A stretch of DNA of 64,000 bases, from assembly GCF_032918005.1 (NCBI RefSeq), contig NZ_CP136628.1, positions 248,001 through 312,000 on the forward strand, read 5' to 3'. Position numbers and translations under genes: made by a program. The stretch comes from Bradyrhizobium sp. NDS-1. Lineage in GTDB: Bacteria > Pseudomonadota > Alphaproteobacteria > Rhizobiales > Xanthobacteraceae. A model generated the notes under the pieces. It worked only from the letters and a program-made list of their open reading frames with translations, did not search any database and was not told where the DNA came from. Below, in pieces: positions 1-8,385 of the stretch (the stretch's first letter is position 1; every line of letters begins with the position of its first letter).

Positions 1-100
1 CCACCGATTGCGAATTGATGCCGCCGGTAGCTGTTGCATTCCCCTCCCGCTTTTGGCATACGACACCCGTTGCCGGCGCGTCACGCGACCGACACAGGAT
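1..100. other. Window edge, no gene supported
   Basis: I see no convincing coding region or RNA in the first 100 bases. The sequence probably belongs to the intergenic space upstream of the tRNA gene that follows. Confidence 0.4.
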
Positions 101-175
<75 letters not shown>

Positions 176-250
176 ATTTTTTCCAGAGCATCCAGCCGAT
201 CCGGACGGAAGAGTGGTTCTCCACGCCGAGGTGGCTGTTTTGGGTCTCAC

Positions 251-1237
251 ATGACAATTCTGGTTACGGGCAGCGCGGGTCACCTTGGCGAGGCCATTTT
301 GCGGAAGCTTTGGACGCGCGGGTCGCCCGCGCGCGGGATCGATCTGAAGCCATCGCCCTTCACCGATGCCGTCGGCTCGATCGTCGACGCGGGCTTCGTG
401 CGGCGGCAGATGGACGGCGTCACCGCCGTGATCCACACCGCGACACTGCACAAACCCCATGTGGCGACCCACTCCAAGCGGGATTTCGTCGACACCAACG
501 TCACTGGCACGCTCAATCTGCTCGAGGCGGCCGCGGCCGCCGGCGTGACGAGCTTCGTCTTCACCAGCACCACCAGCGCGTTCGGATCGCAGCTTCGGCC
601 CGAGGCGGGGCAGGCCGCCGTGTGGGTCACCGAGGATTTGCCGCCTGTCCCGAAGAACATCTACGGCACCACCAAGCTGATGGCCGAAAACCTCTGCGAG
701 CTGTTCTTCCGCGAACGCGGGCTGCCGGTCCTGGTCTTGCGGACCTCGCGCTTCTTTCCGGAGGACGACGACGATCCGGCGATGCGCTCGGCTTACGCAC
801 TGGACAACGCGCAGGCCAACGAGCTGCTCTACCGCCGGCTGGATATCGCGGACGCCGTGAGCGCCCATCTGCTTGCCGTGGAGCGCGCGCCGAAGATCGG
901 GTTTGGCCGCTACATCGCCTCCGCGAGCAGCCCGTTCGAGCCGCGCCATCTCGCCGCGCTGGCGCGTGATGCGGCTCGTGTCGTGCGCGAGCTCTATCCG
1001 GATTGCGCGGAGCTCTACGCGGCGCGCGGCTGGAACCTGCTCCCCGAGATCGACCGCGTCTATGTCAACGAGCGTGCGCGGCGCGAGCTGGGCTGGCGGC
1101 CCGAATTCGACTTCGCGCATGTCCTGAGATGCCTGCGCGATGGCTGCGATTTTCGCAGCACGCTGGCACACGAGATCGGCTCGAAGGGCTACCATGACAC
1201 GGCGTTTGAAGACGGACCCTACCCCGTCGCCTCGTGA
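251..1237 (+). CDS. NAD-dependent epimerase/dehydratase (extended SDR)
   Basis: The protein has 328 residues and the extended short-chain dehydrogenase fold. It opens with the NAD-binding glycine motif VTGSAGHLG near residues 5-13, has a TSTTSAFG segment where the catalytic Ser/Thr sits, and carries the active-site YxxxK as YGTTK near residue 138. Length and layout match sugar-nucleotide epimerases, but the substrate cannot be read from the sequence. I start at the ATG at 251 because the glycine motif then begins at the usual distance; the reading frame stays open upstream through the tRNA, which argues against longer starts. No strong Shine-Dalgarno site is visible. It stands alone between tRNA-Gly and the dehydrogenase gene. 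Confidence 0.85.
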   Translation: MTILVTGSAGHLGEAILRKLWTRGSPARGIDLKPSPFTDAVGSIVDAGFVRRQMDGVTAVIHTATLHKPHVATHSKRDFVDTNVTGTLNLLEAAAAAGVTSFVFTSTTSAFGSQLRPEAGQAAVWVTEDLPPVPKNIYGTTKLMAENLCELFFRERGLPVLVLRTSRFFPEDDDDPAMRSAYALDNAQANELLYRRLDIADAVSAHLLAVERAPKIGFGRYIASASSPFEPRHLAALARDAARVVRELYPDCAELYAARGWNLLPEIDRVYVNERARRELGWRPEFDFAHVLRCLRDGCDFRSTLAHEIGSKGYHDTAFEDGPYPVAS

Positions 1238-1593
1238 GCGCCTCGTTCGTCATTTCGCTCGATGCATCAAATGCCTGTCCAATGTCACCGCGCACAACCC
1301 GGCCCGAGCCGTTCTGCTTTGCATGGGGTTGTTTTCGCATTTTTTGTTTGACGCCCCTTTGGGGCCTCGATTCCGCGTTGCAGCGAGAACGCCGCCGTCG
1401 CCGCGTTTGCCCTCATTGACATTCCGTCTCAATTTTTATTGAGCGCAACCGCGGCGCACGCGGCGCCCTTCTCAGCGCTCGCAGATGTGCTAGCCTTTTT
1501 GCGTCTGCTTCTCGGCAGACCCCAAACTTCGCCTCTCGATTAGCAAAATAAAATAAATCGCAGCCCTGACGGCTGCCTTAGGGGAGTGACGCG
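1238..1593. other. Intergenic region with leader hairpin
   Basis: No gene is supported in these 356 bases. A small hairpin, GCCCC-TTT-GGGGC, lies at 1353-1365. A TTGACA-like element at about 1416-1421 could be a -35 box for the downstream dehydrogenase, though no good -10 box follows. A second perfect hairpin (1560-1576) lies just before the ribosome site and is listed separately. Confidence 0.5.
1560..1576 (+). promoter_or_regulatory. Leader hairpin next to ribosome binding site
   Basis: GCAGCC (1560-1565) pairs perfectly with GGCTGC (1571-1576) across a 5-base loop. It ends a few bases before the strong GGGGAG Shine-Dalgarno site of the following gene. It could tune translation or mRNA stability; this is inference from position only. 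Confidence 0.4.
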
Positions 1594-2862
1594 ATGACAT
1601 CGATGTTCCATCGATCCGTGTTTGCGCTTGCAGCCGTGGCCCTTCTTGCGGGGACCAGCGCGGGCTATGCGCAAGACAAGAGCAAGCCGCTGAAGAAATA
1701 CGAATCCGGCACCAAGGAGTTCTGGACCCATCCACCGGATGACTGGTTCCTGGGCGACGAGACCGAGGCGCAGAAGGGCCTTGCGCCGCCCTCGGGTCCG
1801 CCGACCGGCGCCTCCGACGCCGAGCTGGCCAACATCGTCAAGAAGATCAAGCTGCCGGCGGGCTTCAAGATTGAGGTCTATGCCTCGGGCGTGCTGGCCG
1901 CGCGGCAGATGGCCTGGGGTGACAAGGGTACGCTGTTCGTCGGCTCGTTCGGCCTCGGCAACGTCTACGCCATCAAGGACAACAACGGAAAGAAGGAAGT
2001 CAAGACCGTCCTCAAGGGCCTGAACATGCCCACCGGTCTCGCCTTCAGGGACGGCGCGCTCTACGTCATCGCCGTCGACAAGCTGATCCGCTACGACAAC
2101 GCGGAGGCCAATCTCGACAAGCTCGGCGACGGCAAGGTCGTCTATGACGACATGCCGTCCTATGCCGCGCATGGCTGGAAGTACATCGCGGTCGACAAGG
2201 AAGGCTGGTTCTTCCTGCCGTTCGGGCCTCCCTTCAACATCGGCATTCCGCCGACCAGCGTGTCGCAGATCCGGCGTGTCGATCCCAAGACTGGCAATGC
2301 CGAAATCTGGGCGCTCGGCGTCCGCAACTCGGTCGGCGGCGACGTCGACCCCCGCACCGGCAAGCTCTGGTTCACCGAGAATGCCCGCGACTGGATCAGC
2401 GATGATCTGCCCTCGGACAAGCTCAACATGATCAACAGGATCGGGGAGCATTTCGGCTATCCCTATTGCCATCAGGGCAATCTGCCGGACGACAAGTTCG
2501 CGATGGGCCACAAGTGCTCCGAGTTCACGCCGCCGGTGTTGAATCTCGGCGCGCATGTCGCTCCGCTCGGCATGAAGTTCTACACCGGCAACCAATTCCC
2601 CGCCGAGTACAAGAACAACATCCTGATCGCCGAGCACGGCTCCTGGAACAGGCACAAGTACCAGGGCGCCCGAATCGTGCGCGTGATCGTCGGGCCTGAC
2701 GGCAAGAACCCCAAGCGGGAGGTCTTCGCCTCCGGCTGGCTCGAGGGTGACCAGGGTTATCTCGGCCGCCCCAACGACATCCTGCTCGACAAGGACGGCT
2801 CGATCCTCGTCGCCGACGATTGGGCCGGCGCGATCTACCGCATCAGCTACAGCAAGAAGTAG
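1594..2862 (+). CDS. Sorbosone dehydrogenase family protein (PQQ-type)
   Basis: This is a 422-residue exported beta-propeller of the glucose/sorbosone dehydrogenase family. A cleavable signal peptide spans about residues 1-27, ending AGYAQD. The propeller carries family-type segments such as MPTGLAF, ALGVRNSVGGD, LWFTENARD and IAEHGSWNR, the last containing the conserved His-Gly-Ser-Trp-Asn around the cofactor site. Such enzymes oxidise sugars or aldehydes in the periplasm with PQQ and hand electrons to cytochrome c. The next gene encodes a di-haem cytochrome c, a plausible partner. The ATG at 1594 is chosen because GGGGAG lies 7 bases upstream; a second ATG at 1603 is less well placed. PQQ dependence and substrate are inferred from the family. 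Confidence 0.85.
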   Translation: MTSMFHRSVFALAAVALLAGTSAGYAQDKSKPLKKYESGTKEFWTHPPDDWFLGDETEAQKGLAPPSGPPTGASDAELANIVKKIKLPAGFKIEVYASGVLAARQMAWGDKGTLFVGSFGLGNVYAIKDNNGKKEVKTVLKGLNMPTGLAFRDGALYVIAVDKLIRYDNAEANLDKLGDGKVVYDDMPSYAAHGWKYIAVDKEGWFFLPFGPPFNIGIPPTSVSQIRRVDPKTGNAEIWALGVRNSVGGDVDPRTGKLWFTENARDWISDDLPSDKLNMINRIGEHFGYPYCHQGNLPDDKFAMGHKCSEFTPPVLNLGAHVAPLGMKFYTGNQFPAEYKNNILIAEHGSWNRHKYQGARIVRVIVGPDGKNPKREVFASGWLEGDQGYLGRPNDILLDKDGSILVADDWAGAIYRISYSKK

Positions 2863-2954
2863 CGCGACGTCACGGAGAGGCTGCGAGCGGGCGACCGACG
2901 CAGCCTCTTTCATGTCAAGGCCGACGCGTCGTTCCGGATTGCGCGCCAGCGTAA

Positions 2955-3013
2955 GTCCGGAACCCATGACCCCGGATCGTGGTTATGGATTCTCAGATGC
3001 GCAATTGCGTATC
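2955..3013. repeat. Partial dispersed intergenic repeat
   Basis: The stretch around ATGGATTCTCAGATGCGCAA closely matches the inner part of the repeat between folD and ppa (52432-52542), including a near-perfect hairpin with one mismatch. It appears to be a truncated copy of the same dispersed Bradyrhizobium-type element, lying between the dehydrogenase and the cytochrome gene. Confidence 0.55.
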
Positions 3014-3057
3014 TTTAGCTCGTGCTCCGCACGTCCCCATAGATCGGAATCGCAATC

Positions 3058-3651
3058 ATGCGCCGGCAGTTCATCTCGCATGCAATCAGCACGATTGCGC
3101 TCCTGGCGCTCGGAGCTCTTCCGACAGGCGCCGCCGACAATTCTGCGATCAAGGAGAAGGCTTCGGTCTGCTCCGGCTGTCACGGCGATAACGGCATTTC
3201 GCAGACGGAGAACATCCCCTCACTCGCGGGCCAGCCCGATCAATTCACCCAGTGGCAGCTCGTGTTCTTTCGCGCGGGATCGCGCAAGAACGACCAGATG
3301 CAGCCGATCGTCGAGCAGATAACCAACGAGGACATCCGCAATTTCGGCGCTTATTTCGCCTCGTTGGCGCCGCCGAAGGGTCCGGAGGACGACGACCCCG
3401 ATCTGTCGAAGAAAGGCGCGCAGGTCGCCGCCGGCCGCCGCTGCGCCTCATGCCATCTGGACACTTATGCCGGCACCAAGGCGGTCGCGCGGCTTGCGGG
3501 GCAGCGTGAGGAATACCTCGTCAAGGCGTTACGAGACTACAAGGCGGGACAGCGCGTCGGCGGCGGCGTCGCCGCGATGGCCGATGTCGCCTATCACATG
3601 AGCGAGGAGGAAATCACCGCCGTCTCGCACTATCTCGCGCATTTGAAATAG
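3058..3651 (+). CDS. Di-haem cytochrome c (c4-like), periplasmic
   Basis: The 197-residue protein has an N-terminal signal peptide (about 1-25, ending PTGAAD) and two haem-binding CxxCH motifs, CSGCH near residue 39 and CASCH near residue 124. Both halves share the pattern of a haem site, a leucine-alanine-glycine-glutamine stretch (SLAGQ, RLAGQ) and a C-terminal helix, as in cytochrome c4. It probably accepts electrons from the upstream sorbosone-type dehydrogenase and passes them to a terminal oxidase. The upstream gap of 195 bases holds a repeat fragment, so co-transcription is possible but not shown. Confidence 0.9.
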   Translation: MRRQFISHAISTIALLALGALPTGAADNSAIKEKASVCSGCHGDNGISQTENIPSLAGQPDQFTQWQLVFFRAGSRKNDQMQPIVEQITNEDIRNFGAYFASLAPPKGPEDDDPDLSKKGAQVAAGRRCASCHLDTYAGTKAVARLAGQREEYLVKALRDYKAGQRVGGGVAAMADVAYHMSEEEITAVSHYLAHLK

Positions 3652-3739
3652 CAGTGATGCTGCCTCCGCGGCCCCCCGCCGTCGTCCCGGGTTCGCGCTA
3701 TGGGCGCCCCGGCCCGACGGCGGAATGTGGGGTTACCAT

Positions 3740-4663
3740 CTACCCCGCCCGCTGCTTCTCATACGCCTTCAAGTGCGTGTAGGCGATGCGCAGCTTCGGC
3801 ACCGGCACCTTGGCGGCATCCGCGCGCGCGACGAGATCGCCGATGACGTGATCGGCCTCGACCGGCAGGCCCGCCTTGATGTCGCGGAACATCGAAGCGG
3901 TCATCGGCGAGCCGTCGGTGGTGAGCAGACCCTTGACGCGCTCGAAGAACGGCCCGCCCGGCGTATAGCCCGACGCGGCGGCGATCGCGCTGGTCTCATC
4001 CAGCATGCCGAGCAGAAAATCCCTGCCCCCGGGGGCGGCAAGAATGTTGCCGACGGAGGTACGCATCAGGCTGGTCGACGCCGCGAGCGAAGAAAGGAAT
4101 ACCCACTTCTCCCACATGTCCTGCATGATATTCTGGCTGGCGGTGGCGCCAGCGATGCCGCTCTTGAAGGCCTCGTCGATGGCCTTGACGCGGTCCGACA
4201 GCTTGCCGTCCCGCTCGCCGTAATTGATCGACTGCATCGGCTGGAGCTGCACCACCTCGCGCTGCTCGTTCAAGGTCGCGGCGATGGCGCAGAGTCCGCC
4301 GAGCACGCGCTCCTTGCCGAACTTGGCATCCAGCGTGTCGAGATGCTTCATGCCGTTCAACATCGGGATGATGGCGGTGTTCGGTCCGACGGCGGCCGCA
4401 AACGATTTGATGGCGTCGTCGAGGTCGAACGCCTTGCAGCTCAGGAGCACGACGTCGAACTTGTCCTTGAGCGCGCCGGCCTGCACTGTCGGTGGATTCT
4501 TCAGGGTCACGTCGCCATTCGGGCTCTTGATGACCAGGCCGTCGCTCGCAAGCTCGCCGGCGCGGCGTGGCCGCACCAGGAAGGTGACGTCGCGGCCGGC
4601 CTGCAACAGCCTGCCACCAAAATAGCCGCCGATGGCGCCGGCGCCGACCACGAGGATACGCAT
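3740..4663 (-). CDS. panE: 2-dehydropantoate 2-reductase
   Basis: The 307-residue protein begins MRILVVGAGAIGGYFGGRL, a textbook NADPH-binding motif of ketopantoate reductases, and has the C-terminal dimer/catalytic domain with a WEKWVFLSSLAA segment carrying the catalytic lysine and following helix. The family reduces 2-dehydropantoate to pantoate in coenzyme A synthesis, but paralogues with other 2-keto substrates are common, so the symbol is tentative. I choose the ATG at 4663 rather than the GTG at 4675 because GGAG lies 6 bases before that ATG. The gene follows the isomerase gene on the same strand, separated by an inverted pair of heptad repeats. Confidence 0.85.
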   Translation of the reverse strand: MRILVVGAGAIGGYFGGRLLQAGRDVTFLVRPRRAGELASDGLVIKSPNGDVTLKNPPTVQAGALKDKFDVVLLSCKAFDLDDAIKSFAAAVGPNTAIIPMLNGMKHLDTLDAKFGKERVLGGLCAIAATLNEQREVVQLQPMQSINYGERDGKLSDRVKAIDEAFKSGIAGATASQNIMQDMWEKWVFLSSLAASTSLMRTSVGNILAAPGGRDFLLGMLDETSAIAAASGYTPGGPFFERVKGLLTTDGSPMTASMFRDIKAGLPVEADHVIGDLVARADAAKVPVPKLRIAYTHLKAYEKQRAG

Positions 4664-4699
4664 GGGGTGCTCCACTGTTGTTGTTCTTCAGACGGACGC

Positions 4700-4787
4700 G
4701 AATGGCGAATAGGGAGTAGCGAATAGATTAGCACGCCACGAAATGCGAGTAACGTTTCCACTACTCGTTATTCGCCATTCACTATTC
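4700..4787. repeat. Two inverted arrays of a 7-base repeat
   Basis: Four consecutive heptads on the plus strand (4700-4727: GAATGGC, GAATAGG, GAGTAGC, GAATAGA) face four similar heptads on the minus strand (4787-4760: GAATAGT, GAATGGC, GAATAAC, GAGTAGT). The arms 4700-4719 and 4761-4780 match at 18 of 20 positions, so RNA from either strand can form a long stem. The right array runs into the last codons of the isomerase gene. Confidence 0.75.
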
Positions 4788-5396
4788 GCCCTTCTCCAAC
4801 ACCATTTCCTCGACCTCGCGCAACTGCTCCTTGCCGAAGAACATCTCGTCACCGACGAAGAAGGTCGGCGAGCCGAATGCGCCGCGGGCCACAGCCTCTT
4901 CGGTGTTCTTGATCAGCTTGCTCTTCACCTCGGGTTCCCCGGCGCGGGCGAACAGCTTTTGCGCATCGAGGTCGGAGGACGCCAGCGCCTTCGCCGCAAC
5001 TTCCGGGTCGTCCATCTTCTTCGGCTCGCGCCACATGTGATGGAAGGCCGCCTCGACATAGGGCTCGAACACGCCCTCGAGCTGCGCGGCGATTGCCGTG
5101 CGCATCAGGTTCAGGGTGTTGACGGGGAAGAAGGGATTCATGACGTAAGGCTGGACCTTGAAGCGCTTGATGAAGCGCTCGGTCTCGACCGCGTGGAATT
5201 CGCGCTTGTTCTTGATGCCGGCGAGGGTCTCCGCCGGCGACTTGTTGTTGGTCGATTTGAAGATGCCGCCGAGCAGGATCGGGACGTACTCGAATTTGAC
5301 GCCTATGCGCTGCTCGATCGCCGGGATCGCCAGATGGCTGAGATAGGCATTCGGGCTGCCGAAATCGAACAGGAATTGCGGTGCGGTGCGGGTCAA
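4782..5396 (-). CDS. 2-hydroxychromene-2-carboxylate isomerase / DsbA-family protein
   Basis: The 204-residue product has the thioredoxin-like DsbA fold used by 2-hydroxychromene-2-carboxylate isomerases. It has the N-terminal LFDFGSPNAYLSH segment with the conserved serine and proline, and the C-terminal cis-proline region GAFGSPTFFVGDEMFFG. Family members isomerise hydroxychromene carboxylates with glutathione in aromatic degradation; no other aromatic genes are nearby, so the substrate is open. The frame extends upstream to 5456, but I choose the TTG at 5396 because GGGAG lies 7-8 bases before it and the family motif then starts at the usual distance. An ATG at 5441 is the alternative. Confidence 0.75.
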   Translation of the reverse strand: MTRTAPQFLFDFGSPNAYLSHLAIPAIEQRIGVKFEYVPILLGGIFKSTNNKSPAETLAGIKNKREFHAVETERFIKRFKVQPYVMNPFFPVNTLNLMRTAIAAQLEGVFEPYVEAAFHHMWREPKKMDDPEVAAKALASSDLDAQKLFARAGEPEVKSKLIKNTEEAVARGAFGSPTFFVGDEMFFGKEQLREVEEMVLEKGE

Positions 5397-5485
5397 AATT
5401 CGATCTCCCTGACTTCTCTTTCGCGCATTGTGGCGCAGCATACGCCACAGGTCCACCGTTTAATGACGGTCATAATACATAGCTG

Positions 5486-6835
5486 TCAGACCAGCCGGCC
5501 GATCGCGCGCTTGCGCCACACCAGGAAGTAATAGCCCATCTGCAAAACGAACATGGCGCAGAACACGATGGGATAGGCGGCCCATACGCCGGCAAGCCCG
5601 ATCGTGTGGCTCAGGAACACGGCGGCAGGCAGCTCGATCGCGACAATCGCGACGATCGAGAGCAGCATCGGCGCCAACGCGACGCCCGCCGCGCGCATCG
5701 CCCCGGAGAACACCGTGGCGAGGCCAAACGGCACGGAGCTCCACAGGGCGATGTCGAGCAGGCCTTTCGCCAGTTCGAGCACGGCGCCGTCGGTGATGAA
5801 AAGGCCGAGAATGGCGCGCGGGGCGAGATAGATCAGCGCCACGAGCCCGCCGGTCAGGACGAGGTTGAAAGCGATCCCGATCCGCACGATGCCGTCGAGC
5901 CGGGCTCTGTCGCCGCCGCCGACCGCCTGCGCACCGAGGATCGAGACCGCGATCGAAATCGACATCGCCGTGAACTGCGTGTAGCCCATCACCTGGTTGA
6001 CGGCGCCATAAGCCGCCGTGGCATCCGACCCGAAGCCGTTGACGAGGCCGAGCAGGACCAGCTCCGCGAGCGCCATCACCACCATGCCGATCGCGCTCGG
6101 CAAGCCGATGCCGAGAATCTTTCCGAGCATGGTGCCATCGAGCCGCAGGTGACGCAGCAGCGCCGCGTCCGGCGCGAGCGCGTGCTGCTTCCGCCGCAGA
6201 TAGAGGGCCAGCGCCATCAGCGTGACCGCGTTCGAAACTGCTGCCGCCCATGCCGGACTGGTGATGCCGGCCGCCGGCAATCCGAACGCCCCCCGGATCA
6301 GCAGAGGTGTCAGGATCAGGCCGATCGCGGTCGACAACGCCAGCGCCAGCAGCGGCGTGAGCGCATCGCCGACGCCGCGGACCATCGCCGTCATCAGCAG
6401 GAAGACGAAGCCGAGCGGCATGGTGAGCAGCATGACGCGTGCGTAGGCGCTGGCTTGGTCGAGGATATCGGCGGGCGTCGCGAGTGCCATCATCAATTGG
6501 CGGCTGAAGATGCCGCCGATCAATGCAATCGCGATCGAGAACAACAGTCCAATCGCGAGCGCGGTGCCGACGACCAGCTTGATCCTGCCGTGCTCGCCTG
6601 CGCCAAAGGCCTGGCCGATCAGCACCGTGGCGCCGGTGCTCAGGCCCATGACGAACGCAAACAGGAAGAACATCACGGGGAAGAAGGCCGAGGCTGCGGC
6701 GAGCGCGTCGATACCGATCATCTGGCCGAGATAGACATTGCTGACGGTGCCGAACAGCGATTGCAGGGCGTTGCCCAGCATCAGCGGTGCAAGGAAACGA
6801 AGGAACGTCGTCCAGAGCGGTGGTGTGGCGGGCAT
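5486..6835 (-). CDS. MATE family efflux transporter
   Basis: The 449-residue protein is strongly hydrophobic, with about 12 transmembrane segments arranged as two homologous halves. It shows MATE/NorM features such as GTVSNVYLGQMIG and STGATVLIGQAFGAG in the first half and SIAVSILGAQAVGGG in the second. MATE proteins export drugs or metabolites in exchange for H+ or Na+. It stands alone, about 90 bases from the isomerase gene, on the same strand. Substrate is unknown. Confidence 0.9.
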   Translation of the reverse strand: MPATPPLWTTFLRFLAPLMLGNALQSLFGTVSNVYLGQMIGIDALAAASAFFPVMFFLFAFVMGLSTGATVLIGQAFGAGEHGRIKLVVGTALAIGLLFSIAIALIGGIFSRQLMMALATPADILDQASAYARVMLLTMPLGFVFLLMTAMVRGVGDALTPLLALALSTAIGLILTPLLIRGAFGLPAAGITSPAWAAAVSNAVTLMALALYLRRKQHALAPDAALLRHLRLDGTMLGKILGIGLPSAIGMVVMALAELVLLGLVNGFGSDATAAYGAVNQVMGYTQFTAMSISIAVSILGAQAVGGGDRARLDGIVRIGIAFNLVLTGGLVALIYLAPRAILGLFITDGAVLELAKGLLDIALWSSVPFGLATVFSGAMRAAGVALAPMLLSIVAIVAIELPAAVFLSHTIGLAGVWAAYPIVFCAMFVLQMGYYFLVWRKRAIGRLV

Positions 6836-6919
6836 CGGATCTGCCTTTCATCAGGGCGTGCGAAGCCGTTGCCGCGCGATGCGCGGCTCGGCCGTCGATG
6901 GGATTTTGCGGAGACGCGC

Positions 6920-7516
6920 CTAGGCGCGGTCGCTGTAGGCGAGCTTGACGATGTGGTCGCGGATATCGGTCGGCCAGTCCGCGATCAGCCCGGTGAAGCG
7001 CCGCCGGTCGTCCGCGAACAGCGCCCGCGAAGCTTCCTCGAATTGCGGCAGATTACCCGCCATGGTCGACATGAAATTATAGGCGGCCTCGCGCGCCTGC
7101 CGCGCGCGATCCTTGTCGCCGCTGGCGCGCCTCGCCTCGTCGACGAGCTTGCGCAACGCGACCGAGGCGCCGCCTGGCTGCGCACCGAGCCATTCCCAAT
7201 GCCGCGGCAGCAACGTCACCTCGCGCGCGACCACGCCGAGCTTGGGCCGGCCGCGTCCGCGCGGCTCGCTCGGTGGCGTGCTCTCCTCGACCGGGGGCGG
7301 GACGAGCTTCGCGAGCCGCGCCAGCACTTCGCGATCGCCGCCGCGCAGATCGAAGTCGATCGATCGGCCGGTGCCGTCCTCGAAGATGATGATGGGCTCG
7401 TCCGGCCGCGAGGCCACGCGCTTGACGACCAGCGCGACCTCTCCGGCCGGCCCGGACACCAGACGGCGCGGGCCTTGGAAAGCGGTGAACATCTTCTGCA
7501 TTGGAATCATTGCCAT
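6920..7516 (-). CDS. DUF2239 family protein
   Basis: The 198-residue soluble protein matches my memory of DUF2239 proteins, with a basic proline-rich linker (PRGRGRPKLGV) near the middle and a helical C-terminal half containing LLPRHWEWLGAQPGGASVAL. Function is unknown; the RGRP stretch and helical region suggest nucleic acid contact, which is only a guess. Possible starts are the ATGs at 7516, 7510 and 7501, none with a good Shine-Dalgarno site. It is divergent from the glutathione S-transferase gene, and a perfect palindrome lies just upstream of its start. Confidence 0.75.
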   Translation of the reverse strand: MAMIPMQKMFTAFQGPRRLVSGPAGEVALVVKRVASRPDEPIIIFEDGTGRSIDFDLRGGDREVLARLAKLVPPPVEESTPPSEPRGRGRPKLGVVAREVTLLPRHWEWLGAQPGGASVALRKLVDEARRASGDKDRARQAREAAYNFMSTMAGNLPQFEEASRALFADDRRRFTGLIADWPTDIRDHIVKLAYSDRA

Positions 7517-7542
7517 ATTGACGAGGCTGGGTGCTTTAATAT

Positions 7543-7573
7543 CCGGGTATATTTAGAAGGTCAATATACCCGG
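7543..7573. promoter_or_regulatory. Operator-like palindrome between divergent genes
   Basis: CCGGGTATATT (7543-7553) is perfectly inverted as AATATACCCGG (7563-7573) across 9 bases, and the core ATATCC/ATATACCC is partly repeated again at 7578-7584. It lies 27 bases upstream of the DUF2239 start and about 110 bases before the glutathione S-transferase. Position and symmetry suggest a dimeric repressor site for DUF2239 and perhaps both genes. Confidence 0.55.
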
Positions 7574-7681
7574 GTGAAAATATCCGTGGCGATGGCTCGA
7601 CATTGCGTTCCCGGGCTGGCACGAACGGCGCGGCGGACCGACCGCGCCTAGAGCCACCACGCTTCCCTGGGGACCTCACCG

Positions 7682-8347
7682 ATGTTGACCGTTCACCACC
7701 TCAACAATTCCCGCTCGCAGCGTGTGCTGTGGCTGCTCGAAGAGTTGGGCGTGCCCTATGAAATCGTGCGCTATCAGCGTCAGGCGGACATGCGCGCGCC
7801 GACGGAGCTGCGCGCCATCCATCCGCTCGGCAAGTCGCCCGTCATCACCGACAACGGCAATACCATCGCCGAGTCAGGCGCGATCATCGAATATCTCATC
7901 GCGACCTACGGCAACGGCCGTCTGATCCCGCCACCGGACACGCCGGAGCGGCTGCGCTTCACCTATTGGCTGCATTATGCCGAAGGATCCGCGATGCAGC
8001 CGTTGCTGCTGAAGCTGCTGTTCACGCTGATGCCGAAGCGCGCGCCGGCACTGCTCCGTCCGCTGGTGCGCAAGGTCTCGAACACGGCGCTGACCACGCT
8101 GGTCAACCCGCAGCTCAAGCAGCACATGGATTACTGGGAAGGCGAGCTTGCGAAGAGCGAGTGGTTCGCCGGCAACGAATTTACCGCGGCCGACATCCAG
8201 ATGAGCTTTCCGCTGGAAGCTGCGCAAGCGCGCGGCGGGCTCGAGCAGGGCCATCCCAAAGCGATGGCATTCCTGGACCGCATCCACGCGCGGCCGGCTT
8301 ACGCCAGAGCGCTGGAAAAGGGCGGGCCATATCAGGTGGGGCGGTAA
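7682..8347 (+). CDS. Glutathione S-transferase family protein
   Basis: The 221-residue protein has the N-terminal thioredoxin-like half (starting MLTVHHLNNSRSQRVLWLLEE) with the glutathione-contacting NSRSQR serine region and the SPVITDNG and IAESGAIIEYL motifs, then the all-helical C-terminal half with FTAADIQMSFPLE. Family enzymes conjugate glutathione to electrophiles or act as peroxidases. The ATG at 7682 has GGGGACC upstream. It is divergent from the DUF2239 gene and shares the palindrome-containing intergenic region with it. Confidence 0.9.
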   Translation: MLTVHHLNNSRSQRVLWLLEELGVPYEIVRYQRQADMRAPTELRAIHPLGKSPVITDNGNTIAESGAIIEYLIATYGNGRLIPPPDTPERLRFTYWLHYAEGSAMQPLLLKLLFTLMPKRAPALLRPLVRKVSNTALTTLVNPQLKQHMDYWEGELAKSEWFAGNEFTAADIQMSFPLEAAQARGGLEQGHPKAMAFLDRIHARPAYARALEKGGPYQVGR

Positions 8348-8385
8348 GCCGCTCCCCCGTCATTCCGGCCATGCAGATGTCCCGC

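Noticed and set aside
1540..2967. 475-codon open frame antisense to the dehydrogenase gene
   Set aside because: It is antisense to a clear beta-propeller gene with signal peptide and good ribosome site, and its own composition (Val/Asp/Gly/Arg repeats) looks like an out-of-frame translation.
4782..5396. Aromatic (naphthalene) degradation locus
   Set aside because: Only a DsbA-family isomerase-like gene is present; no dioxygenase or aldolase genes lie nearby.
5606..7651. 681-codon plus-strand frame across the MATE and DUF2239 genes
   Set aside because: It spans two well-supported minus-strand genes and their spacer, with Arg/His/Asp/Gln-rich sequence and no domain.
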